Assembly: GCF_905397435.1 (NCBI RefSeq) | Contig: NZ_CAJPVI010000057.1 | Coordinates: 1-58,689 of the forward strand | Length of the DNA stretch: 58,689 nt | Direction of reading: 5' to 3' | Source of the DNA: Cupriavidus numazuensis | GTDB lineage: Bacteria; Pseudomonadota; Gammaproteobacteria; Burkholderiales; Burkholderiaceae | Shown here: in pieces, positions 16,986-26,027 of the stretch | Layout of the letters: every line of letters begins with the position of its first letter | How positions within the stretch are numbered: the first letter of the stretch is position 1 | Notes under the pieces: model-generated | Seen by the model: the letters and a program-made list of their open reading frames with translations, nothing else | Told to the model about the DNA's origin: nothing | The model's database searches: none | Translations under genes and position numbers: made by a program

Positions 16986-18146
16986 GTGACTTCTCTTCTC
17001 TCGACGCTGTCACTGGCGGGCATTCCGCCGGAAGACGAAGCGTTGCGCGCGCCCGTGCGGGACTTCCTGCACAGCGAACTGCGCGATTATCCACCCCATC
17101 TGCGGGCCCGCAGCATCGGCGCCCACGATGCCGCGTTCACCCGCGCGCTCGGCGCCCAGGGCTGGATTGGCATGAACCTGCCCGAGGATGTCGGCGGCGC
17201 CGGGCGCAGCCACTTTGCGCGCTTCGTGTTAACCGAGGAACTGCTGTCGTTCGGCGCACCGGTCGTGGCGCACTGGACTGCCGACCGCCAGACCGCGCAG
17301 CTGATTGCGCGCTACGGCACGCCGGCACAGCGGGCCCGCTATATTCCCGGCATCCGCGCCGGCGAGATCGTGTTCGGCATTGGCCTGAGCGAGCCCGACA
17401 CGGGCTCAGACCTTGCCAGCGTGCGCACGCGTGCCGTGCCCACCGCCACCGGCTGGCGCATCAACGGCCGCAAGATCTGGACGACCAATGGCCACCGCGC
17501 GAGCCACATGTGCGCACTGGTGCGTACGTCCGGCACCGCCGAGGATCGCCACAAGGGCCTGTCGCAACTGATCTTCGACATGAAGACGCCCGGCATCAGC
17601 ACGCGGCCGATCCTCAATATCGTTGGCGAGGAAGAGTTCTGCGAAGTCCTGTTCGAGGACGTGGACGTGCCGGCCGACGCGCTGATCGGCGAGGAGGGTG
17701 ACGGCTGGAAGCAGGTCACCGCCGAACTGGCCTTCGAGCGCAGCGGCTGCGAACGCATCTATTCGAGCGTGGTGCTCGCCGATATCTGGCTGGACGAGAT
17801 GCGCGCGCTGGAGAACCCGCCGCAGATCGTGGTGGACATGGCGGGCCGCATCGCCGGGCGCCTGTCGGTGCTGCGCGCGATGTCGCTGGGCGTGTGTGCG
17901 TGTCTCGACGCGGGCCAGAACCCCGAGCTGGAGGCGTCGCTGGTCAAGGACCTCGGCACCGAGTTCGAACAGGAAGTGCCGAACTGGATCGCCGAAGCCA
18001 ACGCGAGCATCCCGGGCTTCCGTCCGTCGCGCGAGCTCGCGCTGGCGCTCGCCTATGTCACGCAGTACGCGCCGGTCTTCTCGATCCGCGGCGGCTCGCG
18101 CCACATCATGCGCGGCATGATTGCCCGCGGCCTTGGACTGCGCTGA
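16986..18146 (+). CDS. Acyl-CoA dehydrogenase, larger partner
   Basis: A 386-residue ACAD-fold flavoprotein. Landmarks are G-L-S-E-P-D-T-G-S-D-L-A-S (FAD/substrate loop), I-N-G-R-K-I-W-T-T-N, and the C-terminal S-I-R-G-G-S-R-H-I-M-R-G. It starts at GTG (16986) with CTGGAG upstream. It pairs with the smaller ACAD gene 52 bases downstream. Such neighbouring ACADs, one normal and one degenerate, form alpha2beta2 enzymes in actinobacterial steroid side-chain degradation (the FadE/ChsE type), which is the likely arrangement here. The closest relative in the window is at 32260. Electron acceptor would be ETF. Substrate not known. Confidence 0.92.
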   Translation: MTSLLSTLSLAGIPPEDEALRAPVRDFLHSELRDYPPHLRARSIGAHDAAFTRALGAQGWIGMNLPEDVGGAGRSHFARFVLTEELLSFGAPVVAHWTADRQTAQLIARYGTPAQRARYIPGIRAGEIVFGIGLSEPDTGSDLASVRTRAVPTATGWRINGRKIWTTNGHRASHMCALVRTSGTAEDRHKGLSQLIFDMKTPGISTRPILNIVGEEEFCEVLFEDVDVPADALIGEEGDGWKQVTAELAFERSGCERIYSSVVLADIWLDEMRALENPPQIVVDMAGRIAGRLSVLRAMSLGVCACLDAGQNPELEASLVKDLGTEFEQEVPNWIAEANASIPGFRPSRELALALAYVTQYAPVFSIRGGSRHIMRGMIARGLGLR

Positions 18147-18147
18147 T

Positions 18148-18194
18148 TGCGTACTGACTGACGCATTGATTGATGCATTGATTGAGTGAGTGAG
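18148..18194 (+). repeat. Short TTGA/TGAG tandem repeats between ACAD genes
   Basis: The 52-base gap between the two ACAD genes is made of tandem units: GCATTGATTGAT then GCATTGATTGAG, followed by TGAGTGAG. The last units supply a purine-rich ribosome binding region for the next ATG at 18199. Such a repeat could change length by slippage and alter spacing to the start codon; that effect is inference. Confidence 0.6.
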
Positions 18195-18198
18195 CTCC

Positions 18199-19212
18199 AT
18201 GACTGATTCCCTTCTGGATGGCTTCGAGCGCCCGCTGCGCGAACTCTGTACCGTCGAGGCGCTGCGCCGCATCGAGGCTGGCGAGAGCGCCGACGCGCTG
18301 TGGGCAGGCATCGACGCGCTCGGCTATACCGACGCGCTGGTGCCGGCCCGATTCGACGGCGCAGGCCTGTCGCTGGCCGACATGCACCCGCTGTTCTTCG
18401 CCGCCGGCCGCGCTGGCCTGAACCTGCCGTTCGCCCAGACCGCCGTGGCGCGCGCATTGCTGGCCTCGGCCGGACATGAGCCAGGCCGCGGCTGCATCGT
18501 GATAGCACCGGCAGCCGGCGCCGATGGTGACGCCGTGGTTTGCCACGACGTGCAGGACGCCGCGCTGGCCAAGTTCGTGCTGGTCAGCCGCGCCGGCGAG
18601 TGGCTGCTGCTGCCGCGCGTGGCAGCGGCATTCACGCCGGGCGCGTACCGGCCGAAGCTGTCGGCCGATACGCTGCGCTGGGAATCCGCGCAGCATGCCG
18701 TGGCGCGCTTCCCGGTGCAGGGGGCGGACGGTGAGGCCATCTGCAACGCGCTGCAGGCCACCGCCATGGCCGGCACCATGGCCCGCGTGACGGACCTGAC
18801 GGTGCTGTACGCCAATGACCGCAAGCAGTTCGGCCGCGCCATCGGCAAGTTCCAGGCCGTGCAGCAGGACGTGGCCGTGCTGGCTTCGCAGGCCGCCACC
18901 GCCGAGATGGGCTCGCGCATCGGCTGCGCGGGCACTGGCTTCCTGCCGGATCCGCTGCTGGCTGCTTCTGCCATGTTGCGGGCATGCGAGGCCGCCTTGC
19001 GCGTCGCCGCGATCTCGCACGCGGTGCATGGGGCCATCGGCATGACCGACGAGCACGAACTTGGCCTGTTCACGCGCCGCCTGCACGAAGCGCGCAGCGG
19101 TGGCGCGCAGGTACGGTGCGCGGCAGTGCTGGGCCGAGCGGCGCTGGCCGAACGCGGCCCGGTCGTCGATTTCGTGCGCACGCAACTGGCCGCAGTCACT
19201 GCGGCCGCCTGA
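18199..19212 (+). CDS. Acyl-CoA dehydrogenase, smaller partner
   Basis: A 337-residue degenerate ACAD. The N-terminal domain is short and divergent, while the C-terminal helical domain is recognisable from Y-A-N-D-R-K-Q-F-G-R-A-I-G-K-F-Q-A-V-Q and H-A-V-H-G-A-I-G-M-T-D-E-H. The arginine-rich R-K-Q-F-G-R segment is the usual FAD/dimer contact of ACADs. It probably forms a heteromer with the gene just upstream; the same two-gene arrangement recurs at 32260/33405 and 50106/48868. ATG at 18199 is chosen over a GTG three codons earlier because of its purine-rich upstream region. Confidence 0.9.
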   Translation: MTDSLLDGFERPLRELCTVEALRRIEAGESADALWAGIDALGYTDALVPARFDGAGLSLADMHPLFFAAGRAGLNLPFAQTAVARALLASAGHEPGRGCIVIAPAAGADGDAVVCHDVQDAALAKFVLVSRAGEWLLLPRVAAAFTPGAYRPKLSADTLRWESAQHAVARFPVQGADGEAICNALQATAMAGTMARVTDLTVLYANDRKQFGRAIGKFQAVQQDVAVLASQAATAEMGSRIGCAGTGFLPDPLLAASAMLRACEAALRVAAISHAVHGAIGMTDEHELGLFTRRLHEARSGGAQVRCAAVLGRAALAERGPVVDFVRTQLAAVTAAA

Positions 19213-19311
19213 GGCCCATGTGCGGTATCGGGTCGGGCCGGGGCGGGCAGCAAGTCGCGCCATGGTGCGTTGCAGCGTGCGTACGCGGGGCCTGACGGTC
19301 ACGGGAGCCCC

Positions 19312-19317
19312 TATAAT
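19312..19317 (+). promoter_or_regulatory. Candidate -10 element for MalT-like regulator
   Basis: A perfect TATAAT lies 54 bases upstream of the regulator start. The best -35 match, CTGACG at 19292-19297, is only 14 bases away, shorter than the preferred 16-18. It may therefore be an activator-dependent promoter. No other strong promoter is seen in this gap. Confidence 0.45.
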
Positions 19318-19370
19318 CACGGGGCCTCTCCGCGATCCAGTCGGGCTGCATTTCACGCTTCTTTTTCGCC

Positions 19371-22136
19371 ATGCCCCCATCCGAAACCGAGACCGGCGCC
19401 TCGCAGGCGTCCAGTCCGACCGGTACCTTCGACTCTCCTTCCCTCGCCGCCTCCAGGCTGGTGCCGCCACGCGGCGAGCGCCGGCTGATGCCGAGGGACG
19501 CGCTGATGGATCGCCTGGCAGACGCGCGCCAGCAGCGCTGCGTCGTCGTGCAGGGCCCCGCAGGAAGCGGCAAGACCTGCACGCTGCTGGCCTGGCGCAA
19601 GCAACTGCTCGGCCTCGACACGGACGTGGCGTGGCTGACGCTGACGCCGGCGGAGAATGATCCCAGCCGCTTCGTCGACTCCGTGCTGGCCAGCTTCGCC
19701 GAGATCGACGGGAAGATCGTGCACGACGCCGCCCGGCTGGCGGGCCGCGACAGCGATGAGGCGGCCTGCGAGCGGCTGATGCTCGCGCTGCTGGCCGGCG
19801 TGGGGCGGCACCCCCGTGGCGTGGTGCTGATGCTGGACGACGTGCAGCACCTGCGCGACCCGTTCATCGTGGAGGCGCTGCACTGCCTCACCGAATACGC
19901 GCCGCCGAACCTGCGGCTGGCGTTCGCCACGCGCGCGGCGCTGCCGCTGTCGCTGGCAGCGCTCAACGGGCAGGGACAGGTGCTGGAAATCGGCATGCGC
20001 GACCTGGCGTTCAGCGCGGCGGAGTCGGAACGCTACCTGCGCGATCACGTGAGCGACATCGACAAGCGCGAGGCGCGGCGGCTGCACGATCTGACCGAAG
20101 GCTGGGTGGCCGGCCTCCAGCTCGTCGCGGTCAATCTCAAGACGCAGCGGCGGCAGCGCGGCGCATCGGTACCGGTGCGCGACGCGCAGGCTTTCGCGAA
20201 ATACTTCGAGCAGGAAGTGCTCGCCGGCCTGCCGGCGGAAGACCTGGAACTCCTGACGCGCATCTCGGCTTGCCAGAGCGTCACCCCGTCGCTGTGTGCG
20301 ACGCTGATGGGCACGCCGCGCGCGGTGGCGCGGATGACGCGGCACCTGATGCAGATCGAGGGCAGCAGCCTGTTCCTGAGCGGGCATGGCACGCCCGGCC
20401 AGGAGGTGTGGTACCGGCTGCACCCGCTGATGCGCGAGGTGCTCCAGGCACGTTGGCAGGATTGGCCCGACGCCGAGCGCCGCACCGTGCATGCGACGGC
20501 GTGGCGCTGGTTCGAAGCGCGCGGCCATCTCGACGAGGCCGTGCACCACGCGGTGCAGGCGGGCGAGAGCGACGCTGCGGCCGAACTGGTCGAGCAGGGC
20601 GTGCCCGAGCTGCTGGAACGTAGCAATATGGCCCAGATCGCTGCGCTGGTACGCCTGCTGCCCCCCGACCAGGTGCGCAGGCGCTTTCGCCTGCGCAACT
20701 TCAGGGCGTACTTGCGGCTGTACGCGCACGACTTCGAGGCCGTCACGGAAACGCTGGAGGAACTGGACCAGGAGGCAGCGCGCGGCGAACTCGACGTGCA
20801 TCAGCGCTTCTCGGTCACACTGCTGCGCGCCAGCCTCGCGCTGTATTCCGACGACGTCGACGCGCTGACCACGCTGCTCCCGCAGGTCCGCGATACTCCC
20901 GACGGCCTTGACCAGATGGAGGCCGCCACGCGCGCGAACCTGCTCGGGATGATGTACGTTTTCAGCGGCGACTATGCGAACAGCCGGCGCGTGCTGCAAG
21001 AGGAGTCGTGGGCCGACAAGTCCATCCGCAGCGGCCTGATTGCCGATTGCGTGACCGCCATGAGCCTCATGCTCGAAGGCCAGATGGCGCGCGCTGGCAC
21101 CATCCTTCGCCATGCGCTGGAGACCGCGGAGACATCCGGCCCGGCCTACGTCGGGGTGGCCTGCCTCGCGACCGGACTGCTGGCGGAGATCCTGTACGAG
21201 CTCAACGATATCGAGACGCTGTGCAGCCTGCTGGAGTCGCGCATCGACGTGCTGGAGCGCGTGTCGATGCCCGACACGGTCCTGCGGGCGCTGGCCGCAC
21301 TGGCCGTCGGCCAGTGGGCCGCGCACCGCCCGCTCGACGCCCACGCCGCGCTGGAACGGCTGGAGGACTATGCGCTGCGCAACCGGACTGACCGGCTGCT
21401 GGCCTACGTGCTCGTGATACGCGTGCGTGCGTATCTGCAGGAGGGCGAGCCCGACTTCGCCGAGGGCTCGCTGGACCGCCTGGACGCCATCGCCGCGCAG
21501 CACGGCGAGAGTCCGCACAGCATGATGCTGGACGTGCAGCTTTGCGCCGGCCGCGGGCATCTCGATCTATGCATGCACCGTAACGACTACTTCCAGATGC
21601 GCGATCGCGCTTATGCGTTGCTTGCGCTGGCCGAGCCGGCCGGGCGGTGGCGCTTCGTGGCCTGCCTGTACATGCAGCTTGCGGTAGCCGAACAGCATTG
21701 CGGCAATCCGGCGTCGGCCGAGACGCATCTGCTGGAAGCGCTGCGGCTTGGCCACCGGCTCGGGCTGCTGCGCACGCTGATCGACGCCTCGCCGCAGGTG
21801 CCTGCCTTGCTGGAGGCGCTGCAGCAGCGCGAGGGGCTGGACCCGGTGCTCGGCTTCTACCTGCAGCGCCTGGTGGATGCGGCAAGCCGGCCGCAGGCGT
21901 CCGCGGTGGCTGCGCCAGCCCGGCCGCTGCTGCGCGAGGCGTTGTCGGAGCGCGAGAGCGAGATCCTCGAACTGGTGGCGCAGGCCATGCCCAACAAGAA
22001 GATCGCCGCCATGCTGAACATCACGCCCGAGACGGTCAAGTGGCACTTGAAGAACATCTTCAACAAGCTGGAAGTCGGCAGCCGCAATGACGCTGCCGCG
22101 CGGCTGCGCGCGCTGAAGGCGGAATCGCGCGGGTAG
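19371..22136 (+). CDS. MalT-like (LAL) LuxR-family ATPase regulator
   Basis: A 921-residue paralogue of the regulator at 7617-10364. It has Walker A G-P-A-G-S-G-K-T (residues 62-69) and Walker B-like V-V-L-M-L-D-D-V-Q-H. A ~550-residue helical repeat region follows, then a C-terminal LuxR helix-turn-helix with L-S-E-R-E-S-E-I-L-E-L-V and N-K-K-I-A-A-M-L-N-I-T-P-E-T-V-K-W-H-L-K-N. Full-length for the family. It follows the ligase/ACAD unit on the same strand after a gap with its own -10 element and precedes the convergent dioxygenase gene. It probably responds to an intermediate of one of the neighbouring CoA pathways. Confidence 0.93.
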   Translation: MPPSETETGASQASSPTGTFDSPSLAASRLVPPRGERRLMPRDALMDRLADARQQRCVVVQGPAGSGKTCTLLAWRKQLLGLDTDVAWLTLTPAENDPSRFVDSVLASFAEIDGKIVHDAARLAGRDSDEAACERLMLALLAGVGRHPRGVVLMLDDVQHLRDPFIVEALHCLTEYAPPNLRLAFATRAALPLSLAALNGQGQVLEIGMRDLAFSAAESERYLRDHVSDIDKREARRLHDLTEGWVAGLQLVAVNLKTQRRQRGASVPVRDAQAFAKYFEQEVLAGLPAEDLELLTRISACQSVTPSLCATLMGTPRAVARMTRHLMQIEGSSLFLSGHGTPGQEVWYRLHPLMREVLQARWQDWPDAERRTVHATAWRWFEARGHLDEAVHHAVQAGESDAAAELVEQGVPELLERSNMAQIAALVRLLPPDQVRRRFRLRNFRAYLRLYAHDFEAVTETLEELDQEAARGELDVHQRFSVTLLRASLALYSDDVDALTTLLPQVRDTPDGLDQMEAATRANLLGMMYVFSGDYANSRRVLQEESWADKSIRSGLIADCVTAMSLMLEGQMARAGTILRHALETAETSGPAYVGVACLATGLLAEILYELNDIETLCSLLESRIDVLERVSMPDTVLRALAALAVGQWAAHRPLDAHAALERLEDYALRNRTDRLLAYVLVIRVRAYLQEGEPDFAEGSLDRLDAIAAQHGESPHSMMLDVQLCAGRGHLDLCMHRNDYFQMRDRAYALLALAEPAGRWRFVACLYMQLAVAEQHCGNPASAETHLLEALRLGHRLGLLRTLIDASPQVPALLEALQQREGLDPVLGFYLQRLVDAASRPQASAVAAPARPLLREALSERESEILELVAQAMPNKKIAAMLNITPETVKWHLKNIFNKLEVGSRNDAAARLRALKAESRG

Positions 22137-22253
22137 GGCAGGCGCCTTCTGCCTGCTGTCCGGGCATCGATAGGGTCCCGCGGGTCCGCCCGTTGGGTTT
22201 GGGCGGGGAGGGCCACTGGCGGCAGCCGGGCCTTGCGTCCCGGCGTCCCCGCG

Positions 22254-23162
22254 TCAGCGCGGCCTGTCGCCGATGATCGTCGCGCGTTGCATATGGCGCA
22301 CGGCCGGGAAGTAGTCCGACACGGCGTAATGCTGCGTGGCGCGGTTGTCCCAGAACGCGATGGTGTTGGGGCGCCACTTCAGGCGCACCTGGTATTCCGG
22401 CTGGCTGGCCTGGCGGTACAGGTAGGCCAGCAGGTCGAGTTCGCCGAAGCGGGCATCCGACCCCACGCGGTACGGCTCGAGCTGGAGGTAGTTCGCCAGG
22501 TGCGTGGTCCAGCCTTCGTTGACGAACAGGATCTTCTCGCCGGTTTCAGGATGCGTGCGCACGACCGGATGCACCTGCGCGGGGAAGTCGCGCTGCCAGT
22601 TCCGGGCGAGTTCCGGCGACAGCCGGATGCCGAACACGGGGAAGCCGTCGTGCACCGCCTGCATGGGGGCAATGCGATCCTTCACGGCCTCGGGCAGGTT
22701 TTCGTAGGCGGCCACCATGTTGACCCACAGCGTATCGCCGCCGACCTTGGGGCAGTCCACGCAGCGCAGGATCGATCCCATCGACGGCACCTCGCGCCAC
22801 GACACATCGGAATGCCAGACGTTCTCCCGGCCGCGCGAGTTGCCGTCGTGCCCGAAGACGACCAGCTCGGGATGGTCCGGATGGTGCTGGATCGATGGAT
22901 GGACTTCCAGGTCGCCGAAGCGGCGCGCCAGCGCGACATGCTGCGCGGGCGTGATGTCCTGGTCGCGGAAGAACAGGACCTTGTATTTCTGCAGCGCGCG
23001 GCGGAGGGCCTGCACCGTCGGCTCGTCGATATCGGCGAGATGGATGTTGCCGATCTCTGCGCCGATGGTCGGCGTGGCAAGTTCGACCGAGAATGGCCAG
23101 GATTCCACTTCGGGCGTGTCGGCGCCCAGGGATACCGGGGCCAGCGTGGCGGCAGCTTGCAT
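22254..23162 (-). CDS. TauD/TfdA-family 2-oxoglutarate dioxygenase
   Basis: A 302-residue Fe(II)/2-oxoglutarate dioxygenase. The facial triad is complete: H117-x-D119 in V-W-H-S-D-V-S-W and a distal histidine about residue 278 in R-A-T-Q-H-Y-A. The 2-oxoglutarate-binding arginine is about residue 292 in H-M-Q-R-A-T-I. Relatives hydroxylate taurine, 2,4-D, alkyl sulfates or other small acids, often releasing a heteroatom group and leaving an aldehyde. The start follows AGAGGAGACAAC. It is divergent from an aldehyde dehydrogenase gene, which would suit oxidation of an aldehyde product. Substrate unassigned. Confidence 0.94.
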   Translation of the reverse strand: MQAAATLAPVSLGADTPEVESWPFSVELATPTIGAEIGNIHLADIDEPTVQALRRALQKYKVLFFRDQDITPAQHVALARRFGDLEVHPSIQHHPDHPELVVFGHDGNSRGRENVWHSDVSWREVPSMGSILRCVDCPKVGGDTLWVNMVAAYENLPEAVKDRIAPMQAVHDGFPVFGIRLSPELARNWQRDFPAQVHPVVRTHPETGEKILFVNEGWTTHLANYLQLEPYRVGSDARFGELDLLAYLYRQASQPEYQVRLKWRPNTIAFWDNRATQHYAVSDYFPAVRHMQRATIIGDRPR

Positions 23163-23241
23163 GTTGTCTCCTCTTGGTTGGATGGCATGGCTCGATGGCC
23201 GTTGCACGTGCATGGTGGCCGCCGGCACGCCGTGGAACAAG

Positions 23242-23256
23242 GCACGAATTTCGTGC
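23242..23256. promoter_or_regulatory. Palindrome in divergent TauD/aldehyde dehydrogenase region
   Basis: GCACGAATTTCGTGC is a perfect inverted repeat (7-base arms around one T) in the 289-base gap between the divergent dioxygenase and aldehyde dehydrogenase genes. It is a good operator candidate. The IclR regulator encoded just after the aldehyde dehydrogenase is the obvious protein to bind it, but this is inference. Confidence 0.55.
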
Positions 23257-23451
23257 AATGAAATCCTGTGCGGCCGCGTGCGGTATGGGTGGCCCGGCAA
23301 GCGTGCCCCCCTGCAGCGGGTGGGGGTGCGCGGGCCCGCGCGGCGCCATGCTGTGCCCGGAACCGGCACGTGCGCAGCAGTGCCGCGATCCGCCCGGCGC
23401 GCCAGTCATGGAGCGGCGCCGGTCCACGACAACGGAGACAAGGTTCAGGAC

Positions 23452-24873
23452 ATGCACAATCTCAGCGAGTTCTATATCGACGGCGCCTGGCAGGCGCCCG
23501 CCCGCGGCGCCGCCAAGGCCGATATCGTCAACCCGGCCACCGAGGCCGTGATCGGCAAGCTCGCGCTCGGCACGGCCGCTGACGTGGACCGCGCCGTGGG
23601 TGCCGCACGCGCAGCCTTTCCTGCCTGGTCCGCCACGAGCCGCGAGGAGCGCCTCGCATTGCTCGCACGCGTGGCCGAGGCCTACAAGGCGCGCATCGAC
23701 GATATCGCTACCGCTATCCACGAGGAGATCGGTGCACCGATGTGGCTGTGCAAGGCACGCCAGGCGCCGCTCGGGCTGATGCTGCTCGAATCCGCCATCG
23801 TGGCGCTCAAGGACATGGAGTTCGTGCGCAAGATGGGCCAGAGCGAGGTGGTGAGCGAGGCCATCGGCGTGGCGGCGCTTGTGACACCGTGGAACTGGCC
23901 GGCCGGCACGGTCATGGGGAAGGTGGGCTATGCGCTCGCGGCCGGCTGCACGGTGGTGCTCAAGCCGTCGGAGCTGGCGCCGCTCGATGCGCGCATCATT
24001 GCCGAAGTCATGCATGACGCCGGCGTGCCGGCCGGCGTGTTCAACATGATCTACGGTCTCGGCCCGGATGTCGGCGCGTCGCTGTCTGCACATCCCGAAG
24101 TGGATGTGATCTCGCTGACCGGCTCGACCCGCGCTGGCGCAGCGGTCTCGGCCGCCGCGGCCGCCACCGTGAAACGCGTGCTGCTGGAGCTGGGCGGCAA
24201 GTCGCCCAACGTGATCCTGGACGACGCGGATCTCAAGGCTGCGGTGACCGACGGCGTTATCGGCTGCATGATCAACTCGGGTCAGACCTGCGTGGCGCCC
24301 ACGCGGATGCTGGTGCCGCGCCACCTGCACGACCAGGCGGTGGCCATCGCGGTCGCGGTGGCGGGCTCGCTCAAGGTGGGCGACCCGTCGCAGGACGAGA
24401 ACAAGGTCGGCTCGATGGCCAACCGCGCGCAGTTCGAGCGTGTGCAGCATATGATCGGTCTTGGTATCGAAGAAGGCACGCAGGTGGTGGCCGGCGGCGT
24501 GGGCCGTCCCGAAGGCATCGACAAGGGCTACTTCGTGCGCCCGACTATCTTCGCGAACGCCAGCAACGACGCGACGGTAGCGCGCGAGGAAATCTTCGGG
24601 CCGGTGCTGACCATGATTCCCTACGACGACGAGGCACACGCCATTGCCATCGCCAATGACACGGAATACGGCCTGGCGGCCTACGTCTGGTCGAAGGACG
24701 CCGCGCGTGCGCGCCGCGTGGCGGGCAAGCTGCGCGCCGGTTCGGTGCGCATCAATGGCGCCCAGACCGATCCCGCCGCGCCGTTCGGCGGCTACAAGCG
24801 CTCGGGCAATGGCCGTGAACTGGGCGTCTACGGCCTGGCCGAGTTCCTCGAGCACAAGTCGGTCACGGGCTGA
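23452..24873 (+). CDS. Aldehyde dehydrogenase (NAD(P)+)
   Basis: A 473-residue aldehyde dehydrogenase of normal family length. The catalytic residues are all visible: N148 in P-W-N-W-P, general base E246 in L-E-L-G-G-K, and nucleophile C280 in N-S-G-Q-T-C-V. The later E-E-I-F-G-P-V motif is intact. It oxidises an aldehyde to the acid with NAD(P)+. AGGTTCAGGAC precedes the ATG. The IclR gene follows after 20 bases in the same transcript, and a dioxygenase gene is divergent, suggesting a short hydroxylation/oxidation route under IclR control. Confidence 0.95.
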   Translation: MHNLSEFYIDGAWQAPARGAAKADIVNPATEAVIGKLALGTAADVDRAVGAARAAFPAWSATSREERLALLARVAEAYKARIDDIATAIHEEIGAPMWLCKARQAPLGLMLLESAIVALKDMEFVRKMGQSEVVSEAIGVAALVTPWNWPAGTVMGKVGYALAAGCTVVLKPSELAPLDARIIAEVMHDAGVPAGVFNMIYGLGPDVGASLSAHPEVDVISLTGSTRAGAAVSAAAAATVKRVLLELGGKSPNVILDDADLKAAVTDGVIGCMINSGQTCVAPTRMLVPRHLHDQAVAIAVAVAGSLKVGDPSQDENKVGSMANRAQFERVQHMIGLGIEEGTQVVAGGVGRPEGIDKGYFVRPTIFANASNDATVAREEIFGPVLTMIPYDDEAHAIAIANDTEYGLAAYVWSKDAARARRVAGKLRAGSVRINGAQTDPAAPFGGYKRSGNGRELGVYGLAEFLEHKSVTG

Positions 24874-24893
24874 CGCTGCAGCAGGGGACGGCC

Positions 24894-25712
24894 ATGCACA
24901 ACGACGATGATGAGGACGCGCCGTCGACGCGCCGGCTGTCTCGCGAGTCGGGACGCTTCGTGCGCAGTACACCTGGCAGCCGCTCGCTGGCGCGCGGCCT
25001 GCAACTGCTGCGCACGTTCCGCAATGGCACGGCCGCGCTGACCAATGCCGAGCTGGCCGACCGTACCGGGCTTGCCCGGCCGACGGTCAGCCGGCTCACG
25101 CGCACGCTGGTCGAAAACGGCTTTCTTCACTACGACATTGCGCAGCAGACCTACCGCCTGACCGCGGTGGCGATGAGCCTGGGGCTGGTGTTCCGGCAGC
25201 AGGTGCCGCTGCTGGACATGGCACCCGCCATGCTGGCAGAGGTTGCGCAGGCCGAGCGCGTGAACGCAGGCCTGGCCGTGGCGGATGTCACGGACATGGT
25301 CGTCGTGGCATTCGAGCGCGGCAGCCCGACCCGCGTGGGGCGCGTGGTTGAGCCAGGCATGCGCTTGCCGTTCGGCACGACGTCGGCCGGTTGGGCGTGG
25401 CTGGGCGGGCTGCCGGCGGATGAGCGCGAGCGCCAGTTCGCTCTGCTCGCCGCGCGCCACGGCAGCGCATGGGATGACATGCGCGTGGAGGCAGAGGCGG
25501 CGGTGCATGCCGTTGCGATGCACGGCTTCTGCATTGTCCACCGCAAGGATTCGCCGGTGGGCATGTCGGCGCCGGTGCACAGCCGGCAATTGCCGGGCTG
25601 CGTGGTGAGCTTTGCCATTCCGCTCGCGACCGAGCCGCTGGACGTTCTTGCTGCGCGCCATGGGCCGGCCTTGTTGCGGCTCGCGGCGCTGCTGGAGCAT
25701 GCGGGGGCGTGA
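24894..25712 (+). CDS. IclR-family transcriptional regulator
   Basis: A 272-residue regulator. The N-terminal winged helix-turn-helix (about residues 25-90) includes S-L-A-R-G-L-Q-L-L-R-T-F and T-N-A-E-L-A-D-R-T-G-L-A-R-P-T-V-S-R-L-T-R-T-L, typical of IclR proteins. A C-terminal effector-binding domain follows. It shares an unusual N-terminal motif (S-T-R-R-L-x-R-E-S-G) with the IclR protein at 26787. Encoded 20 bases after the aldehyde dehydrogenase, it probably controls that gene and the divergent dioxygenase, possibly through the palindrome at 23242-23256. Three IclR proteins of this subfamily occur in the window. Confidence 0.93.
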   Translation: MHNDDDEDAPSTRRLSRESGRFVRSTPGSRSLARGLQLLRTFRNGTAALTNAELADRTGLARPTVSRLTRTLVENGFLHYDIAQQTYRLTAVAMSLGLVFRQQVPLLDMAPAMLAEVAQAERVNAGLAVADVTDMVVVAFERGSPTRVGRVVEPGMRLPFGTTSAGWAWLGGLPADERERQFALLAARHGSAWDDMRVEAEAAVHAVAMHGFCIVHRKDSPVGMSAPVHSRQLPGCVVSFAIPLATEPLDVLAARHGPALLRLAALLEHAGA

Positions 25713-26027
25713 TGCGCGGCCGGGGCAAGCGCGCAGCGGACAGGGCTGAAGACAGCCGCGGAAGATGCGAGGCGTTGCGTTGGATCTCTGCGTTGTGTTC
25801 TCCGTCATCGATGTGGGAGCCGGCCCCCCTTTTTGCCGGTTCCGGACGACGTGTTGGCGGTCTAAGATCACGTACGCTCGTCGGCTGACTCGTGACAGCA
25901 CGATGCTGCGCACGTCACGCCGCTCTTCGGAAGCTTGCCGAGATGCACTCCAGAAGTCGGCGTACGCCAGATGCGGCGCGCTCAGGCGCGCCTTACATGT
26001 CAACTACTGAATCCAGGGAGCGCGCTC
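25713..26027. other. Intergenic stretch, nothing recognised
   Basis: About 315 bases before the dienelactone hydrolase gene. The sequence around 25840-25900 is less GC-rich and may hold the promoter of that gene. I see no convincing boxes, hairpin or conserved frame. Confidence 0.3.
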
